Below, in pieces: positions 35,581 through 43,675 of a stretch of 64,000 nucleotides of DNA (positions are counted from its first letter, which is position 1; each line of letters opens with the position of its first letter). This DNA comes from Chitinophaga ginsengisegetis (GTDB lineage: Bacteria; Bacteroidota; Bacteroidia; Chitinophagales; Chitinophagaceae). Made by a program: the position numbers and the translations under genes. Where the stretch lies: positions 434,001 through 498,000 of the forward strand of contig NZ_FUZZ01000004.1 in the NCBI RefSeq assembly GCF_900168065.1, written 5' to 3'. The notes beneath the pieces are model-generated. The model did no database searches. It was not told the origin of the DNA and worked only from the letters and a program-made list of their open reading frames with translations.

Positions 35581-36912
35581 TTAAGGCCCTTGCGGAAATA
35601 TTTTTGAGAGCAGCACTACCACATCCGCGTACAGCCGCTGATCGGCATCACTGGTAATGGAAAGTCCACGTGGATTTGGTAACAGTTGTTCGTAGTTAGT
35701 GATATTGTTTTCTGTAACGGGGAACAACCGGTTATTAAAAGAAAATGGCCAGGGCTCTTTAGTGGTACGAGCCCCGTTGCCGTCTGCTACGGAGAGCAGT
35801 GTGTTGGCGTGGTTACTGAACACCAGCGTTTGCCCGTGTTGGGGTGAATAGCGCCAGTAGGAATTCCTGCTTCTGAAGCGCAATTCATAAATCGTATGCG
35901 GAATTTTCGTACCGTTCTGTTGCAGTTTTGTTTTGAGGGTGCCATCGGCATCCAGCATGGCAAAGTCGCCACCGGCTGTATTTACGCGGAGGTCCACTAC
36001 TCCGATGTTGCCTGCCCTGTACATTTCACTACGACTTACATACACCAGGTGTTGCGCCGTGAAGTTATTGTCGCCGGTTACTTTGAGGTTATACCAGCCA
36101 TCGTCGGGCAGGGTTTTATCCGGCAGCGGCCCGGAGAAATCCAGTTTTACCTGTGATAAAATACTGGTGGACGTAAAAGATTGTTGTAAAGACGTATTGC
36201 CTGAAATGCTTTCCAGCACAGCAGCTCCGGCGGTCACCGATGCGGTGGGCGGGAAAAAATACTGGAAAGAGAAAGGCAGTAACAACCGGTCGCCTTCATG
36301 TACAAATCCGTTGCCTTTGATCTTGCGCCACTGCGAAGGATCGTTGGCGGGTGTACCGGGTTTGTTGAGGTACTCCGATACATCGGCGCCTACTTTAGCC
36401 AGTTCTCCCTGTTCGTATTGCCGGGTGTTATCATTTACGGGCACCGGAACGGAAAGCGATGGAAATGTTTTTATGTTATCGGTGTTGTCGTTGGAGAAAT
36501 AGTACTGCGCCGGTAGTGCGCGGCGCATCCGCATGCTGGTAAAGGCCAGTGCGCCGGCATTCCGCGGTACAATTGCAAACCGGAAGGCCGTATCCGGGGG
36601 GATCTGCACAAAGGGTGTGTATGCGAGTGTGGTACCCTGCATTACCTTCTTTACTTCTATGGCTCCTTTGAAACCTGTAGCAGTGGGCAGTAACCGGAGG
36701 TGATAGTTTTTCATCAGCACAGCGGTGGCCGGCAGCGGCTGAATGTCCCAGTCGCGGAGTAGCCGGTACTGGTCCTGCCGCAGCTTTTCCATCAGGAAAT
36801 CTGCACGTTGCTGATCGGTGGTCTGCTCAAAAAAGGAAATCCCTTTACTGTTTTGCAGATAGTATTCGTGCAGCAACTGCACTTCAAACAATATCTTGTA
36901 AATAACAGACAT
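35581..36912 (-). CDS. eCIS-associated unknown protein between cap and sheath genes
   Basis: I cannot place this 443-aa protein in a named family. It begins without a signal peptide (MSVIYKILFEVQLLHEYYL), has a helical first 60 residues, and is otherwise beta-rich with immunoglobulin-like stretches (DGWYNLKVTGDNNF, IPHTIYELRFRSR). It follows the cap gene by 7 bp and precedes the sheath by 55 bp. By position it could be a cap adaptor, the element reported at the distal end of AlgoCIS between cap and tube; I infer this from position only. A baseplate-distal decoration is the alternative. Confidence 0.82.
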   Translation of the reverse strand: MSVIYKILFEVQLLHEYYLQNSKGISFFEQTTDQQRADFLMEKLRQDQYRLLRDWDIQPLPATAVLMKNYHLRLLPTATGFKGAIEVKKVMQGTTLAYTPFVQIPPDTAFRFAIVPRNAGALAFTSMRMRRALPAQYYFSNDNTDNIKTFPSLSVPVPVNDNTRQYEQGELAKVGADVSEYLNKPGTPANDPSQWRKIKGNGFVHEGDRLLLPFSFQYFFPPTASVTAGAAVLESISGNTSLQQSFTSTSILSQVKLDFSGPLPDKTLPDDGWYNLKVTGDNNFTAQHLVYVSRSEMYRAGNIGVVDLRVNTAGGDFAMLDADGTLKTKLQQNGTKIPHTIYELRFRSRNSYWRYSPQHGQTLVFSNHANTLLSVADGNGARTTKEPWPFSFNNRLFPVTENNITNYEQLLPNPRGLSITSDADQRLYADVVVLLSKIFPQGP

Positions 36913-36919
36913 AAAAACT

Positions 36920-37492
36920 TTAAGAAGTAGGGTGTTGTGTGTCTTCGATTTCCTCTATCAGCGGTACTACTCTGAGTACAGCGTTTTCCGTGATAGCAAC
37001 GAGTCGTACCTTATACATCACAAAAGGGACCTGGCGTCCGCCGAGTGATGCCCACAGGTGGTTAATCTGTTCAAATGTAAGTGTGTACAATTCCAGGGTG
37101 AGGTCCAGCGAGCCATCGGCATTCTTAAAGGTTTTCTGTGCCTGAAAAAAACTGATCACAGCCGATAGCCGGTGCAGGGCTTCTTCATAGTAGTCGTGTG
37201 TGGCATCTCCAAAAAGCACGGCAGTGAATAGTACGTACAGGTTGAGGTATACCGGCGGATGCTGGTACCGGGCGCGGTTATCCGGCCAGGTGGTATACGC
37301 CTTGCTGTTTTTAAGCGTACTCTCCTCTTCCACATTTACAAGGGAGATAATAACGTTACCATTGAAGTTATTGGCATGCGTTGTTTCCAGCAAACCAATG
37401 TTTTCAACGATCACACTATTGGCAGGGAATCCTCTGAGTGCAAAGAATGCCTGCAAATGATCACGTATCAATGTAAGCGCATTACTTATCAC
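36920..37492 (-). CDS. DUF4255 (Pvc16 N-terminal) cap / tube terminator protein
   Basis: This is a 190-aa protein of the DUF4255/Pvc16_N family, homologous to Afp16, which stops tube growth and caps the distal end. Typical features are the N-terminal helix ISNALTLIRDHLQAFF, VIISLVNVEEESTLKN, and YQHPPVYLNLYVLFTAVL followed by YEEALHRLSAVISFFQ. The start is GTG at 37492; the first ten residues match the family start. It is the first gene of the eCIS operon. Confidence 0.93.
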   Translation of the reverse strand: MISNALTLIRDHLQAFFALRGFPANSVIVENIGLLETTHANNFNGNVIISLVNVEEESTLKNSKAYTTWPDNRARYQHPPVYLNLYVLFTAVLFGDATHDYYEEALHRLSAVISFFQAQKTFKNADGSLDLTLELYTLTFEQINHLWASLGGRQVPFVMYKVRLVAITENAVLRVVPLIEEIEDTQHPTS

Positions 37493-37950
37493 GAATGACG
37501 AAGGGGTTTGGGGTTCAGTAAATTTGGGGTTTCAATTACCTGTCTCTTCTATGTCTTTCAAAACGTTCTTGTTAACTAAGTTAAAGAACATTTTTTAATT
37601 CGGAAATAAATATTTTTTTAAGATGTAATTTTCACGCAACTGTATTTTTCGGCAACACATCACAGAACACAATACCAGTAAGCATCTTCAGCACATCTTC
37701 TGAAATTATTCTCTTTTAAAAATCATCCTGCGGAAAATACGCACCCGGATTGCTGGTAAACTACATTTACTATTCCTTATAAATAAGCCACCATTAAGCA
37801 TTACAGGCAAACAATCCCTGCACTTTTATTTCAGTTAAGTTATGATTCCTATCTACCATATCCTACGTATAAGTACGTAATTTTCATATAACACAAATTC
37901 TTGCCTTAAAATTTTCCGGTATCTATATGCAAACGAATAAAAACAGCTTA
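37493..37950. promoter_or_regulatory. Leader and probable promoter region of the eCIS operon
   Basis: This 458-bp AT-rich region precedes the eCIS operon and follows the ASCH gene; no coding ORF is apparent. It contains an imperfect inverted repeat at 37565-37589 (arms GTTCTTGTTAAC and GTTAAAGAAC). Two TACGTA palindromes sit 4 bp apart at 37864-37879. Near the start codon is a doubled string TTTGGGGTT (37507-37515, 37523-37531). I found no convincing standard TTTG/TAnnTTTG promoter on the minus strand, so an alternative sigma factor or activator-dependent promoter is possible. Confidence 0.5.
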
Positions 37951-38634
37951 TCATTTTTTCGACGAGTGTAAATACTCCTCTCCCAAAGGCGATAAGGTAT
38001 AGCCTTCCGTTTGACTGATAGTAAGTCCCAGGTTCTTTAGTTTCCGGATATTCCCCTTCAGCCAGTCTTTTTCCTTTCCAAGCAATTCTGCCAGCGCTGC
38101 GGCTTTCAGACAGGGATGTTTGCGGATTGCTTCCAGTACGGCGGCAGTCCAATTGCCTTGTGTACTGTACTGGTCCAGGCGCGCCAGTTTCGCAGTAAGT
38201 GCAGTAATAGCATCTGTTGTCAGGGATGTTTGTTCACGCAGTTTGATCCGGGGATCTTCTGAGTGATAGCGCACACGGATTTTATACAGGATGCCTTCCG
38301 GCATTTTATTGAGCGTTGCATGCAGCGCTGCCAGGTTCTTATAACCGGCAGCCATCGCATCTGCTTCCGAAAGCTGATTGATACCACACTCCGTGATATC
38401 AGTAATGGCTACCACACCAATACTGGTATTGATCAGGCTGCCTTTATTCACTGCCGGCTTCTTCCATTTACGGAAAGCCAGCGATACTTTTCCCGAACTG
38501 ATTCCTTCCAGGTGTTCCTCCTTAAACAGCATGCGGTTAATTTTATATAAATTTACTTCAATCAAACCAAAACATTTAAAGGTGGAGGTGATTTCCTGGG
38601 CAACACTTATACTTATTCCTGTTTCATTTACCAT
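37951..38634 (-). CDS. ASCH-domain protein with C-terminal winged helix
   Basis: This is a 227-aa protein. Residues about 35-125 form an ASCH domain, a PUA-like RNA-binding fold (LFKEEHLEGISSGKVSLAFR, KGSLINTSIGVVAITDI). Residues about 150-225 resemble a winged helix-turn-helix (KHPCLKAAALAELLGKEKDW, NLGLTISQTEGYTLSPLGEE). It may act as a regulator or RNA-binding protein; no target is known. It lies directly upstream of the eCIS operon in the same direction, with about 460 bp between, and diverges from a Crp/Fnr gene. A damaged second copy of its 5' part lies near 43.7 kb. Confidence 0.85.
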   Translation of the reverse strand: MVNETGISISVAQEITSTFKCFGLIEVNLYKINRMLFKEEHLEGISSGKVSLAFRKWKKPAVNKGSLINTSIGVVAITDITECGINQLSEADAMAAGYKNLAALHATLNKMPEGILYKIRVRYHSEDPRIKLREQTSLTTDAITALTAKLARLDQYSTQGNWTAAVLEAIRKHPCLKAAALAELLGKEKDWLKGNIRKLKNLGLTISQTEGYTLSPLGEEYLHSSKK

Positions 38635-38693
38635 TATTCCTGACTAAGGCGAGTAATAAGTCCCCGCGAAAATACTTGTTGTAGATTCAAGTA

Positions 38694-38725
38694 AAATTTG
38701 AAGCGAATTATCCCATTTCAAATTT
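38694..38725 (+). promoter_or_regulatory. Inverted repeat overlapping the Crp/Fnr gene promoter
   Basis: Perfect 9-bp arms AAATTTGAA (38694-38702) and TTCAAATTT (38717-38725) are separated by 14 bp. A possible TTTG (38697-38700) and an AAATTTG near 38719-38726 coincide with the arms at a spacing close to the Bacteroidota promoter pattern. This could be an autoregulatory operator for the Crp/Fnr protein encoded at 38759. Confidence 0.45.
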
Positions 38726-38758
38726 GATACACGAAGTGCTTTACAAACCTTGATTAAA

Positions 38759-39337
38759 ATGAACAGTGATATACTTTATACTCATATCTGCTCTTATGTC
38801 CAAATATCCAGAGATGAGTTTGAGCGCTTTTTTAATCTCCTTAAACCGGTTCATTTAAAAAAAGGTGAGCTCCATTATATAGCGGGTAAAGTTCCCAGGT
38901 ATTGGTCGTTTATTTTAAAAGGTTGCTTGCGTGAATATTTCGTCGATACCCAGGGCAATGAGCAAATTTTCCAATTTTATGAGGAAAATACATGGGTTGG
39001 CCAGGTCGAAAGTATGATTACGCAAAAGCCGACAGACATGAACCTACAGGCACTTGAAGATTGCGAGTTATTGTGTATAACAGGCGATGATATGTGTAAT
39101 GCTGCAAAGACGCCCTGGATTCAGCACTACACTATTCAGAACAGTTTTTCTCAAAATGCCGCGGTAATGAAAAATTTCAACCGCATTAAATCGGCATCAC
39201 CTGAAGTGTTATACCTGGAAATTCTTAATGAAAGATCCTCCTTATTGCTACGTGTTCCACAGCACTATATTGCAAACTTCCTTGGTATGCGGAAAGAAAC
39301 GCTTAGCAGAGTTAGAAAAAGAGTTGCCCACCTATGA
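38759..39337 (+). CDS. Crp/Fnr-family transcription regulator
   Basis: This is a 192-aa regulator with an N-terminal cyclic-nucleotide-binding-like beta-barrel (HLKKGELHYIAGKVPRYWSF, ILKGCLREYF, GNEQIFQFYEENTWVG) and a C-terminal helix-turn-helix (RVPQHYIANFLGMRKETLSR). I chose the ATG at 38759 over a TTG three codons upstream. Small Crp-like proteins of this kind are common in Bacteroidota and often control a neighbouring oxidoreductase gene; here the next gene is a quinone oxidoreductase. The coding sequence is visibly richer in A+T than the eCIS genes. Confidence 0.9.
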   Translation: MNSDILYTHICSYVQISRDEFERFFNLLKPVHLKKGELHYIAGKVPRYWSFILKGCLREYFVDTQGNEQIFQFYEENTWVGQVESMITQKPTDMNLQALEDCELLCITGDDMCNAAKTPWIQHYTIQNSFSQNAAVMKNFNRIKSASPEVLYLEILNERSSLLLRVPQHYIANFLGMRKETLSRVRKRVAHL

Positions 39338-39506
39338 TTTGTTGATTCAAGTCAACAGCATTCAATTACAGTTCCGGTAATTTTACAGCGGGAAACGATC
39401 ATCTCAATGTTATCAATGTTCCTGCGCTTTGTAAGCAGGTCGTTATAATCCATGGTGATCTGATCATCTTTTTGAATAATAAATTACTAAGAAAAATACT
39501 GAATCT

Positions 39507-40451
39507 ATGAAGAGAATAGTCTATGACAAATACGGTAGTGTCGACGATTTACATGCTGTGGAAGTAAATAAGCCAATTCCCGATAAGGAGCAAATTTTGA
39601 TTAAAGTAAAGGCCGTTTCTATTAATCCTCTTGACTGGAAGATTTTAATGGGTGAAGTAAAACTGGTGTCAGGTAAGAAATTCCCAAAATCTGTTGGCTG
39701 CGACTTCTCCGGCACAATAGAAAGTATAGGCCAGGGCATCCAAAAATTTAAAGCAGGAGACGACGTATTTGGCGTAATAAATCCTTTTAAAGAGGGTGTT
39801 CTTGGAGAATACATCCTGGTGAATGAAAAAGAAATTGCCAGGAAGCCAGCGAATCTGTCATTTGAGCACGCTGCTGCAATACCAACGGCCGGTCAATCAG
39901 CTTTACAAATGCTCACTAAAAACGTTAACAGCATCAAAGGGAAGGAAATTTTGATAAATGGCGCATCTGCCGGAGTAGGTATGTTTGCTATACAGATTGC
40001 TAAAAGCCAGGGAGCGATTGTTACGGCTGTGTCAAGCGCAAAAGGACATCATCTGTTAAAAAAATGGGGTAGTGATTATGTGATTGATTACAACAAAGAA
40101 GAGGTGACGAATTTAAGAAAGCAGTTTGATGTTATCATTGAACTCTCTGCAAAATTACCTTTCAGGAAAGTTAAAAAGTTGATGAAGCCGGAATCAACTT
40201 ATATTACCGTCATTCCTTCGCTATGGAATTTTGTGCACTCATTTTCAAATAATATTGTATCAGGAAAGAAGTATAAAATTCTATTAATGAAATCAGATAC
40301 AGAAAGTTTGAATCGATTAGCAAGTGATGCATTAAAAGGTATCGATATCCACATTAGCAAGACCTACCCTATGTCAGATTATAAGGAAGCTTATAAAACT
40401 ATCATCAAAGAGGGAGCTTTAGGTAAAGTCGTTTTTAATATCTTATCTTAA
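39507..40451 (+). CDS. NAD(P)H:quinone oxidoreductase-like MDR protein
   Basis: This is a 314-aa medium-chain dehydrogenase/reductase of the zinc-independent quinone oxidoreductase group, which reduces quinones or enones with NADPH. The GroES-like fold carries VSINPLDWKILMG and GCDFSGTIESIG. The Rossmann nucleotide-binding stretch is LINGASAGVGMFAIQIAKSQ. The catalytic-zinc ligands of alcohol dehydrogenases are absent. It follows the Crp/Fnr gene by 169 bp in the same direction and is AT-rich like it. Confidence 0.9.
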   Translation: MKRIVYDKYGSVDDLHAVEVNKPIPDKEQILIKVKAVSINPLDWKILMGEVKLVSGKKFPKSVGCDFSGTIESIGQGIQKFKAGDDVFGVINPFKEGVLGEYILVNEKEIARKPANLSFEHAAAIPTAGQSALQMLTKNVNSIKGKEILINGASAGVGMFAIQIAKSQGAIVTAVSSAKGHHLLKKWGSDYVIDYNKEEVTNLRKQFDVIIELSAKLPFRKVKKLMKPESTYITVIPSLWNFVHSFSNNIVSGKKYKILLMKSDTESLNRLASDALKGIDIHISKTYPMSDYKEAYKTIIKEGALGKVVFNILS

Positions 40452-40533
40452 AAATATTTGTTTACTTGTTAAATTTCTTTTGACATGCCCGGGCCTCGGG
40501 AAACAAAGTCCTGTGGCCTCATGCGTCTATCAG

Positions 40534-41433
40534 TCAACTCAATGAATTCCGGTATTCATTGGGTGAATGCCCGACATGCTGTTTAAAGAAACGGGTAAAA
40601 TGTGAGGGATACTTAAAGCCAAGCTTATAAGCAACCTCGCTTACCGATTTGCTTATATCAAGTATCTGTTCTTTCGCAGCATCAATCAGTTTTAGCTGTA
40701 TGTACTCCAGCGCTGATTTTCCGGTTTCTTTCTTTACCAGATCTCCGAAATATTTGGGAGATAGATTGAGCTGTGCCGCACAATACGAAACGGAAGGCAA
40801 TCCCAGGGTTTGTAGGTTTTCTGATTGAAAGTAGTTGTTCAGTAATCCTTCAAATCCGGTCAATACATCTTTATGAATATGTTCTCTTGTGAGAAACTGC
40901 CGGTCATAAAACCGAACGCAATAATTCAGGAACATCTCGATGTTACTTACGATTAAAGTCCTGCTGTGCTTATCAATAGTGTGAGCTAATTCATATCGTA
41001 TCTTGTTAAAACACTCCAACACAATTCCCCTCTCTGCATCCGACACATGAAGTGCTTCATTTGCACTGTAAGAGAAAAAACTGTATTCGTTAATGCATTT
41101 GCCGAGGTGGGTGCCACGGATTAAATCGGGATGAAAGACTAATGCCCATCCTGATGGCTGTATCATGTTTTCGCTTTCTTCAAATCCGAATACCTGTCCG
41201 GGTGCAATAAAAAGAAGTGTTCCCTCTTCGTAATCATAATGATTACGGCCATATTTTAACTCCCCGCATTTCTCATCCTTTAAAAAGATCATGTATACAT
41301 CGGTAATATAACGTGCTTCTTTTACAGGCGTCGACAGCGACTGATCAAGAACGCTTACCAGGGGATGCAGGGTCTTCTGCCCCCGGTCGTTATTGACCTG
41401 AGCCACACTTTCAATTCTGAGAGGTTTACCCAT
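40534..41433 (-). CDS. AraC-family transcription regulator
   Basis: This is a 299-aa regulator from the ATG at 41433; upstream codons are open but hydrophobic and unlike the family. An N-terminal cupin-like sensing region (YDYEEGTLLFIAPGQVFGFE) is followed by a C-terminal AraC double helix-turn-helix: LNLSPKYFGDLVKKETGKS, then SEVAYKLGFKYPSHFTRFFK and GHSPNEYR at the very end. It is divergent from the SDR gene and likely controls it. Confidence 0.93.
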   Translation of the reverse strand: MGKPLRIESVAQVNNDRGQKTLHPLVSVLDQSLSTPVKEARYITDVYMIFLKDEKCGELKYGRNHYDYEEGTLLFIAPGQVFGFEESENMIQPSGWALVFHPDLIRGTHLGKCINEYSFFSYSANEALHVSDAERGIVLECFNKIRYELAHTIDKHSRTLIVSNIEMFLNYCVRFYDRQFLTREHIHKDVLTGFEGLLNNYFQSENLQTLGLPSVSYCAAQLNLSPKYFGDLVKKETGKSALEYIQLKLIDAAKEQILDISKSVSEVAYKLGFKYPSHFTRFFKQHVGHSPNEYRNSLS

Positions 41434-41697
41434 GACTTCGGTTATTTGAAGTAAAATTAGATTAAGTATTTCAAAAATTCCTTCAGAACTATGCCTGAAC
41501 AGACATAATGGTAAGAGAAACAGGAATCTGTATAACAACCTGATGTAAAAATATGAAGAACTTCGTTCTACTTTGTATGGCGCCGGTTAAAAAGTATAGT
41601 ATTGGGTGAAGTGATAAGAATTGATAAGGGGCTTTCTAAAAAATACTTCGGAATAATGAATAGAATTCTTTAAGGAATATTAAATATAAACAACCCA

Positions 41698-42420
41698 ATG
41701 AAATTATCAAACAACAAAATTTTAATCACCGGTGGAGCTACCGGCATCGGTCTGGGATTGACTGAAAGATTTATTAAGGAAAATAACCAGGTTATTATTT
41801 GTGGAAGAAGGAAGGAAGCACTAAGAGAAGTGTCTGACAAATTCCCGGCAGTAATCACAAAGGTTTGTGACTTATCGGAGGAATCCGGGCGTACGGAGCT
41901 TTATAACTGGATTGCTGAACATCACAGTGACTTGAACGTATTGGTAAACAATGCAGGTATTCAAAACTGGATGGATATTTCAGATAAAAGTTTTTATGAT
42001 AAAGCGAAAAGTGAAATTCAGATAAATGTTTTAGCTCCGTTACACCTGACTTCACTCTTCGTCGAACTCAAATCATTGGACACTGTCATAAATGTAACTT
42101 CCGGATTGGCATTTGTGCCGCTTACAAAAGTTCCCGTTTATTGCGCCACAAAATCTTTTTTCCACTCCTTTACCATTTCACTGAGGCATTTGCTGAAATC
42201 AAGAAATATAGAGATCATTGAATTGATCCCACCTGCCCTCAACACTGATCTGGGCGGCAAAGGACTGCACAGCGAGCACCCTTCTGTAGATGATTTTATT
42301 AAGGCAATATTTCAACAACTGGAAGAAGGCAAAAATGAATTAACTTTTGGATATAGCGAGATGCTATCGAAAGCAACACCAACTGAAATACAGGGAATGT
42401 TCAAAAGAATGAACCCATAA
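41698..42420 (+). CDS. Short-chain dehydrogenase/reductase (DltE-like)
   Basis: This is a 240-aa classical SDR using NAD(P). The cofactor motif is ITGGATGIGLGL and the structural NNAG is in VLVNNAGIQNW. The catalytic Ser is in INVTSGLAFVP, and Y-x-x-x-K is in PVYCATKSFFH. Similarity is strongest to DltE/YdfG-like oxidoreductases. The AraC regulator is divergently encoded 264 bp away. Confidence 0.92.
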   Translation: MKLSNNKILITGGATGIGLGLTERFIKENNQVIICGRRKEALREVSDKFPAVITKVCDLSEESGRTELYNWIAEHHSDLNVLVNNAGIQNWMDISDKSFYDKAKSEIQINVLAPLHLTSLFVELKSLDTVINVTSGLAFVPLTKVPVYCATKSFFHSFTISLRHLLKSRNIEIIELIPPALNTDLGGKGLHSEHPSVDDFIKAIFQQLEEGKNELTFGYSEMLSKATPTEIQGMFKRMNP

Positions 42421-42486
42421 GGTTAATTCAACCGGCATGCCTAATCTTGCCAGTCAGAAAACCTTTACCCAGCGGACTTAACGATA

Positions 42487-42909
42487 TTATAATTCTGGCT
42501 GTTTTGCACTTCCGATGAGGTTAACATCTGTCAGTTCCAGTTTTCTTACCATGTTTTGCACGGTAGTCTTGTACTCTTTAAAGTGGGGTGTTGCAATATG
42601 TTTTTGATAGGCTGCGCTGTCAGCGTAGATTTCCAGTATAGTTATTCTCCAGGGGGCTTTTTTGTCGGCGACTGCGTAATAGGTCAATACGCCAGGTTCC
42701 AGGCGGACAGCGGTTTGCATCTGTTTTCTCAGCGCTGCGTTATAATCATTGAGTTGTGCCGGATCCACTTCAATTTTGGCAAGACGGATCATCCGCTTAT
42801 CTGTTTGTGCCTGGGCATATTGAACAGAAAGAAATAACATCCCGTAACAGCCAAGTATCCTTAACGATGCCTGAACTGTTTTTCTGTAAACATGATTGCT
42901 GATTTTCAT
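42487..42909 (-). CDS. Secreted antibiotic biosynthesis monooxygenase (ABM) domain protein
   Basis: This is a 140-aa protein with a signal peptide (hydrophobic stretch about 15-32, probable cleavage after AQAQ). A single ABM ferredoxin-like domain follows: KRMIRLAKIEVDPAQLNDYN, EPGVLTYYAVADKKAPWRIT, LEIYADSAAYQKHIATPHFK. ABM proteins include quinol monooxygenases and heme-degrading enzymes, and many have unknown substrates. It lies 17 bp after the carboxymuconolactone decarboxylase-like gene, probably in the same operon. Confidence 0.88.
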   Translation of the reverse strand: MKISNHVYRKTVQASLRILGCYGMLFLSVQYAQAQTDKRMIRLAKIEVDPAQLNDYNAALRKQMQTAVRLEPGVLTYYAVADKKAPWRITILEIYADSAAYQKHIATPHFKEYKTTVQNMVRKLELTDVNLIGSAKQPEL

Positions 42910-42926
42910 AGATGCAGTGTTAATCT

Positions 42927-43586
42927 TTATTTAGTGGCTTTGAGCTTAGTCAGTACTGTACGGCCGGCATCTGCCTGCTGTTTCCCGATGTTGTTTTCCA
43001 GTAAGCCAAAAACTTGTTCCAGTTGTCCTTCCGTAAGCCCTACAGTCATACCCATGCCTAAATGTGCCTGTAACTGCGCTTCCAGTCCGGGCAGGCTCGC
43101 GAGTACCGCAATCGTTGCCAATTCCCGCTCCTGATAAGTTAGTACGCCCCGTCCGAAGATGTCGGCAAACAGGTGCTCTTTCAAAAAAGCATCAATACCG
43201 GGCGCAAAAGCATTGGCCCCGGTGAGCTGACCACTCACCGGTCTGCCTGTTAAGGTTTCCAGCATTTTCCTGCCCATCTCGTATTTGTTTTCATTTGTAC
43301 CGGTGACTGTAACCGGTAACTGTCCTTCCGGGTCCTGAATACCCTCGGATTTCCGTTTCTCCAGTACTGACATAAACATGGTAATGCCATTAAGGCTACG
43401 CGGAAAACCACAGTAAGCATATAACTGTACCAATTCTTCCCTGATCTGATTGATGGTCAATCCTGTATCAAGGCCTGCATTCAGGGCATTCTTCAATCGT
43501 GCCATATTACCGGTTGCAGTAAAGGCGGCAATTAATACGATATGCTTGTGGTGTGGATTAAATTCGTGGTTTTGCTGTATATTCAT
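42927..43586 (-). CDS. Carboxymuconolactone decarboxylase-like protein, two-domain
   Basis: This is a 219-aa protein with two CMD/AhpD-like all-helical repeats. Repeat 1 is about 12-75 (HKHIVLIAAFTATGNMARLK, LVQLYAYCGFPRSLNGITMF) and repeat 2 about 140-205 (LTYQERELATIAVLASLPGL, AHLGMGMTVGLTEGQLEQV). The CxxC peroxidase pair of AhpD is not seen; a single Cys remains in YCGFPR. It is probably an oxidoreductase-associated protein working with the ABM gene downstream. No signal peptide. Confidence 0.9.
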   Translation of the reverse strand: MNIQQNHEFNPHHKHIVLIAAFTATGNMARLKNALNAGLDTGLTINQIREELVQLYAYCGFPRSLNGITMFMSVLEKRKSEGIQDPEGQLPVTVTGTNENKYEMGRKMLETLTGRPVSGQLTGANAFAPGIDAFLKEHLFADIFGRGVLTYQERELATIAVLASLPGLEAQLQAHLGMGMTVGLTEGQLEQVFGLLENNIGKQQADAGRTVLTKLKATK

Positions 43587-43675
43587 AGTAAGACCTGTAA
43601 TTGTTATCAGAAGTATTCCAAAGTTTCATCCAGCTTTAGCTGAGTAATACAAAGCTCGGGAGGAAATATTAGCCT

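Larger units (their letters stand above)
4092..37492 (-). other. Extracellular contractile injection system (eCIS) locus
   Basis: Twenty-three consecutive minus-strand genes have spacings from 4-bp overlaps to 81 bp and no strong internal terminator, so they are probably one operon. Core parts are recognisable by family: cap (DUF4255/Pvc16), sheath, two tubes, DUF5908, LysM adaptor, VgrG-like spike, PAAR, gp25, baseplate J, a second large baseplate protein, CIS tape measure and an Afp15-type AAA ATPase. The content matches Afp/PVC/AlgoCIS-type eCIS. It does not match a T6SS (no TssJLM, no ClpV) or a phage (no capsid, terminase or integrase). Between the tape measure and the ATPase lie seven accessory genes, several of them candidate cargo. 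Confidence 0.95.

Noticed and set aside
4092..37492. Type VI secretion system
   Set aside because: There is no TssJ/L/M membrane complex and no ClpV; the AAA ATPase is single-domain and Afp15-like, and DUF4157, DUF4255 and DUF5908 point to an eCIS.
4092..37492. Prophage or phage remnant
   Set aside because: No capsid, portal, terminase, integrase, lysis genes or attachment sites were seen; only tail-type genes occur.
38750..38758. TTG start for the Crp/Fnr gene
   Set aside because: An ATG three codons later at 38759 is a better start and fits the N-terminus of the family.
40440..40533. Terminator between the MDR and AraC genes (CCCGGGCCTCGGG)
   Set aside because: The stem is very short, with no T-tract, so it was not called.
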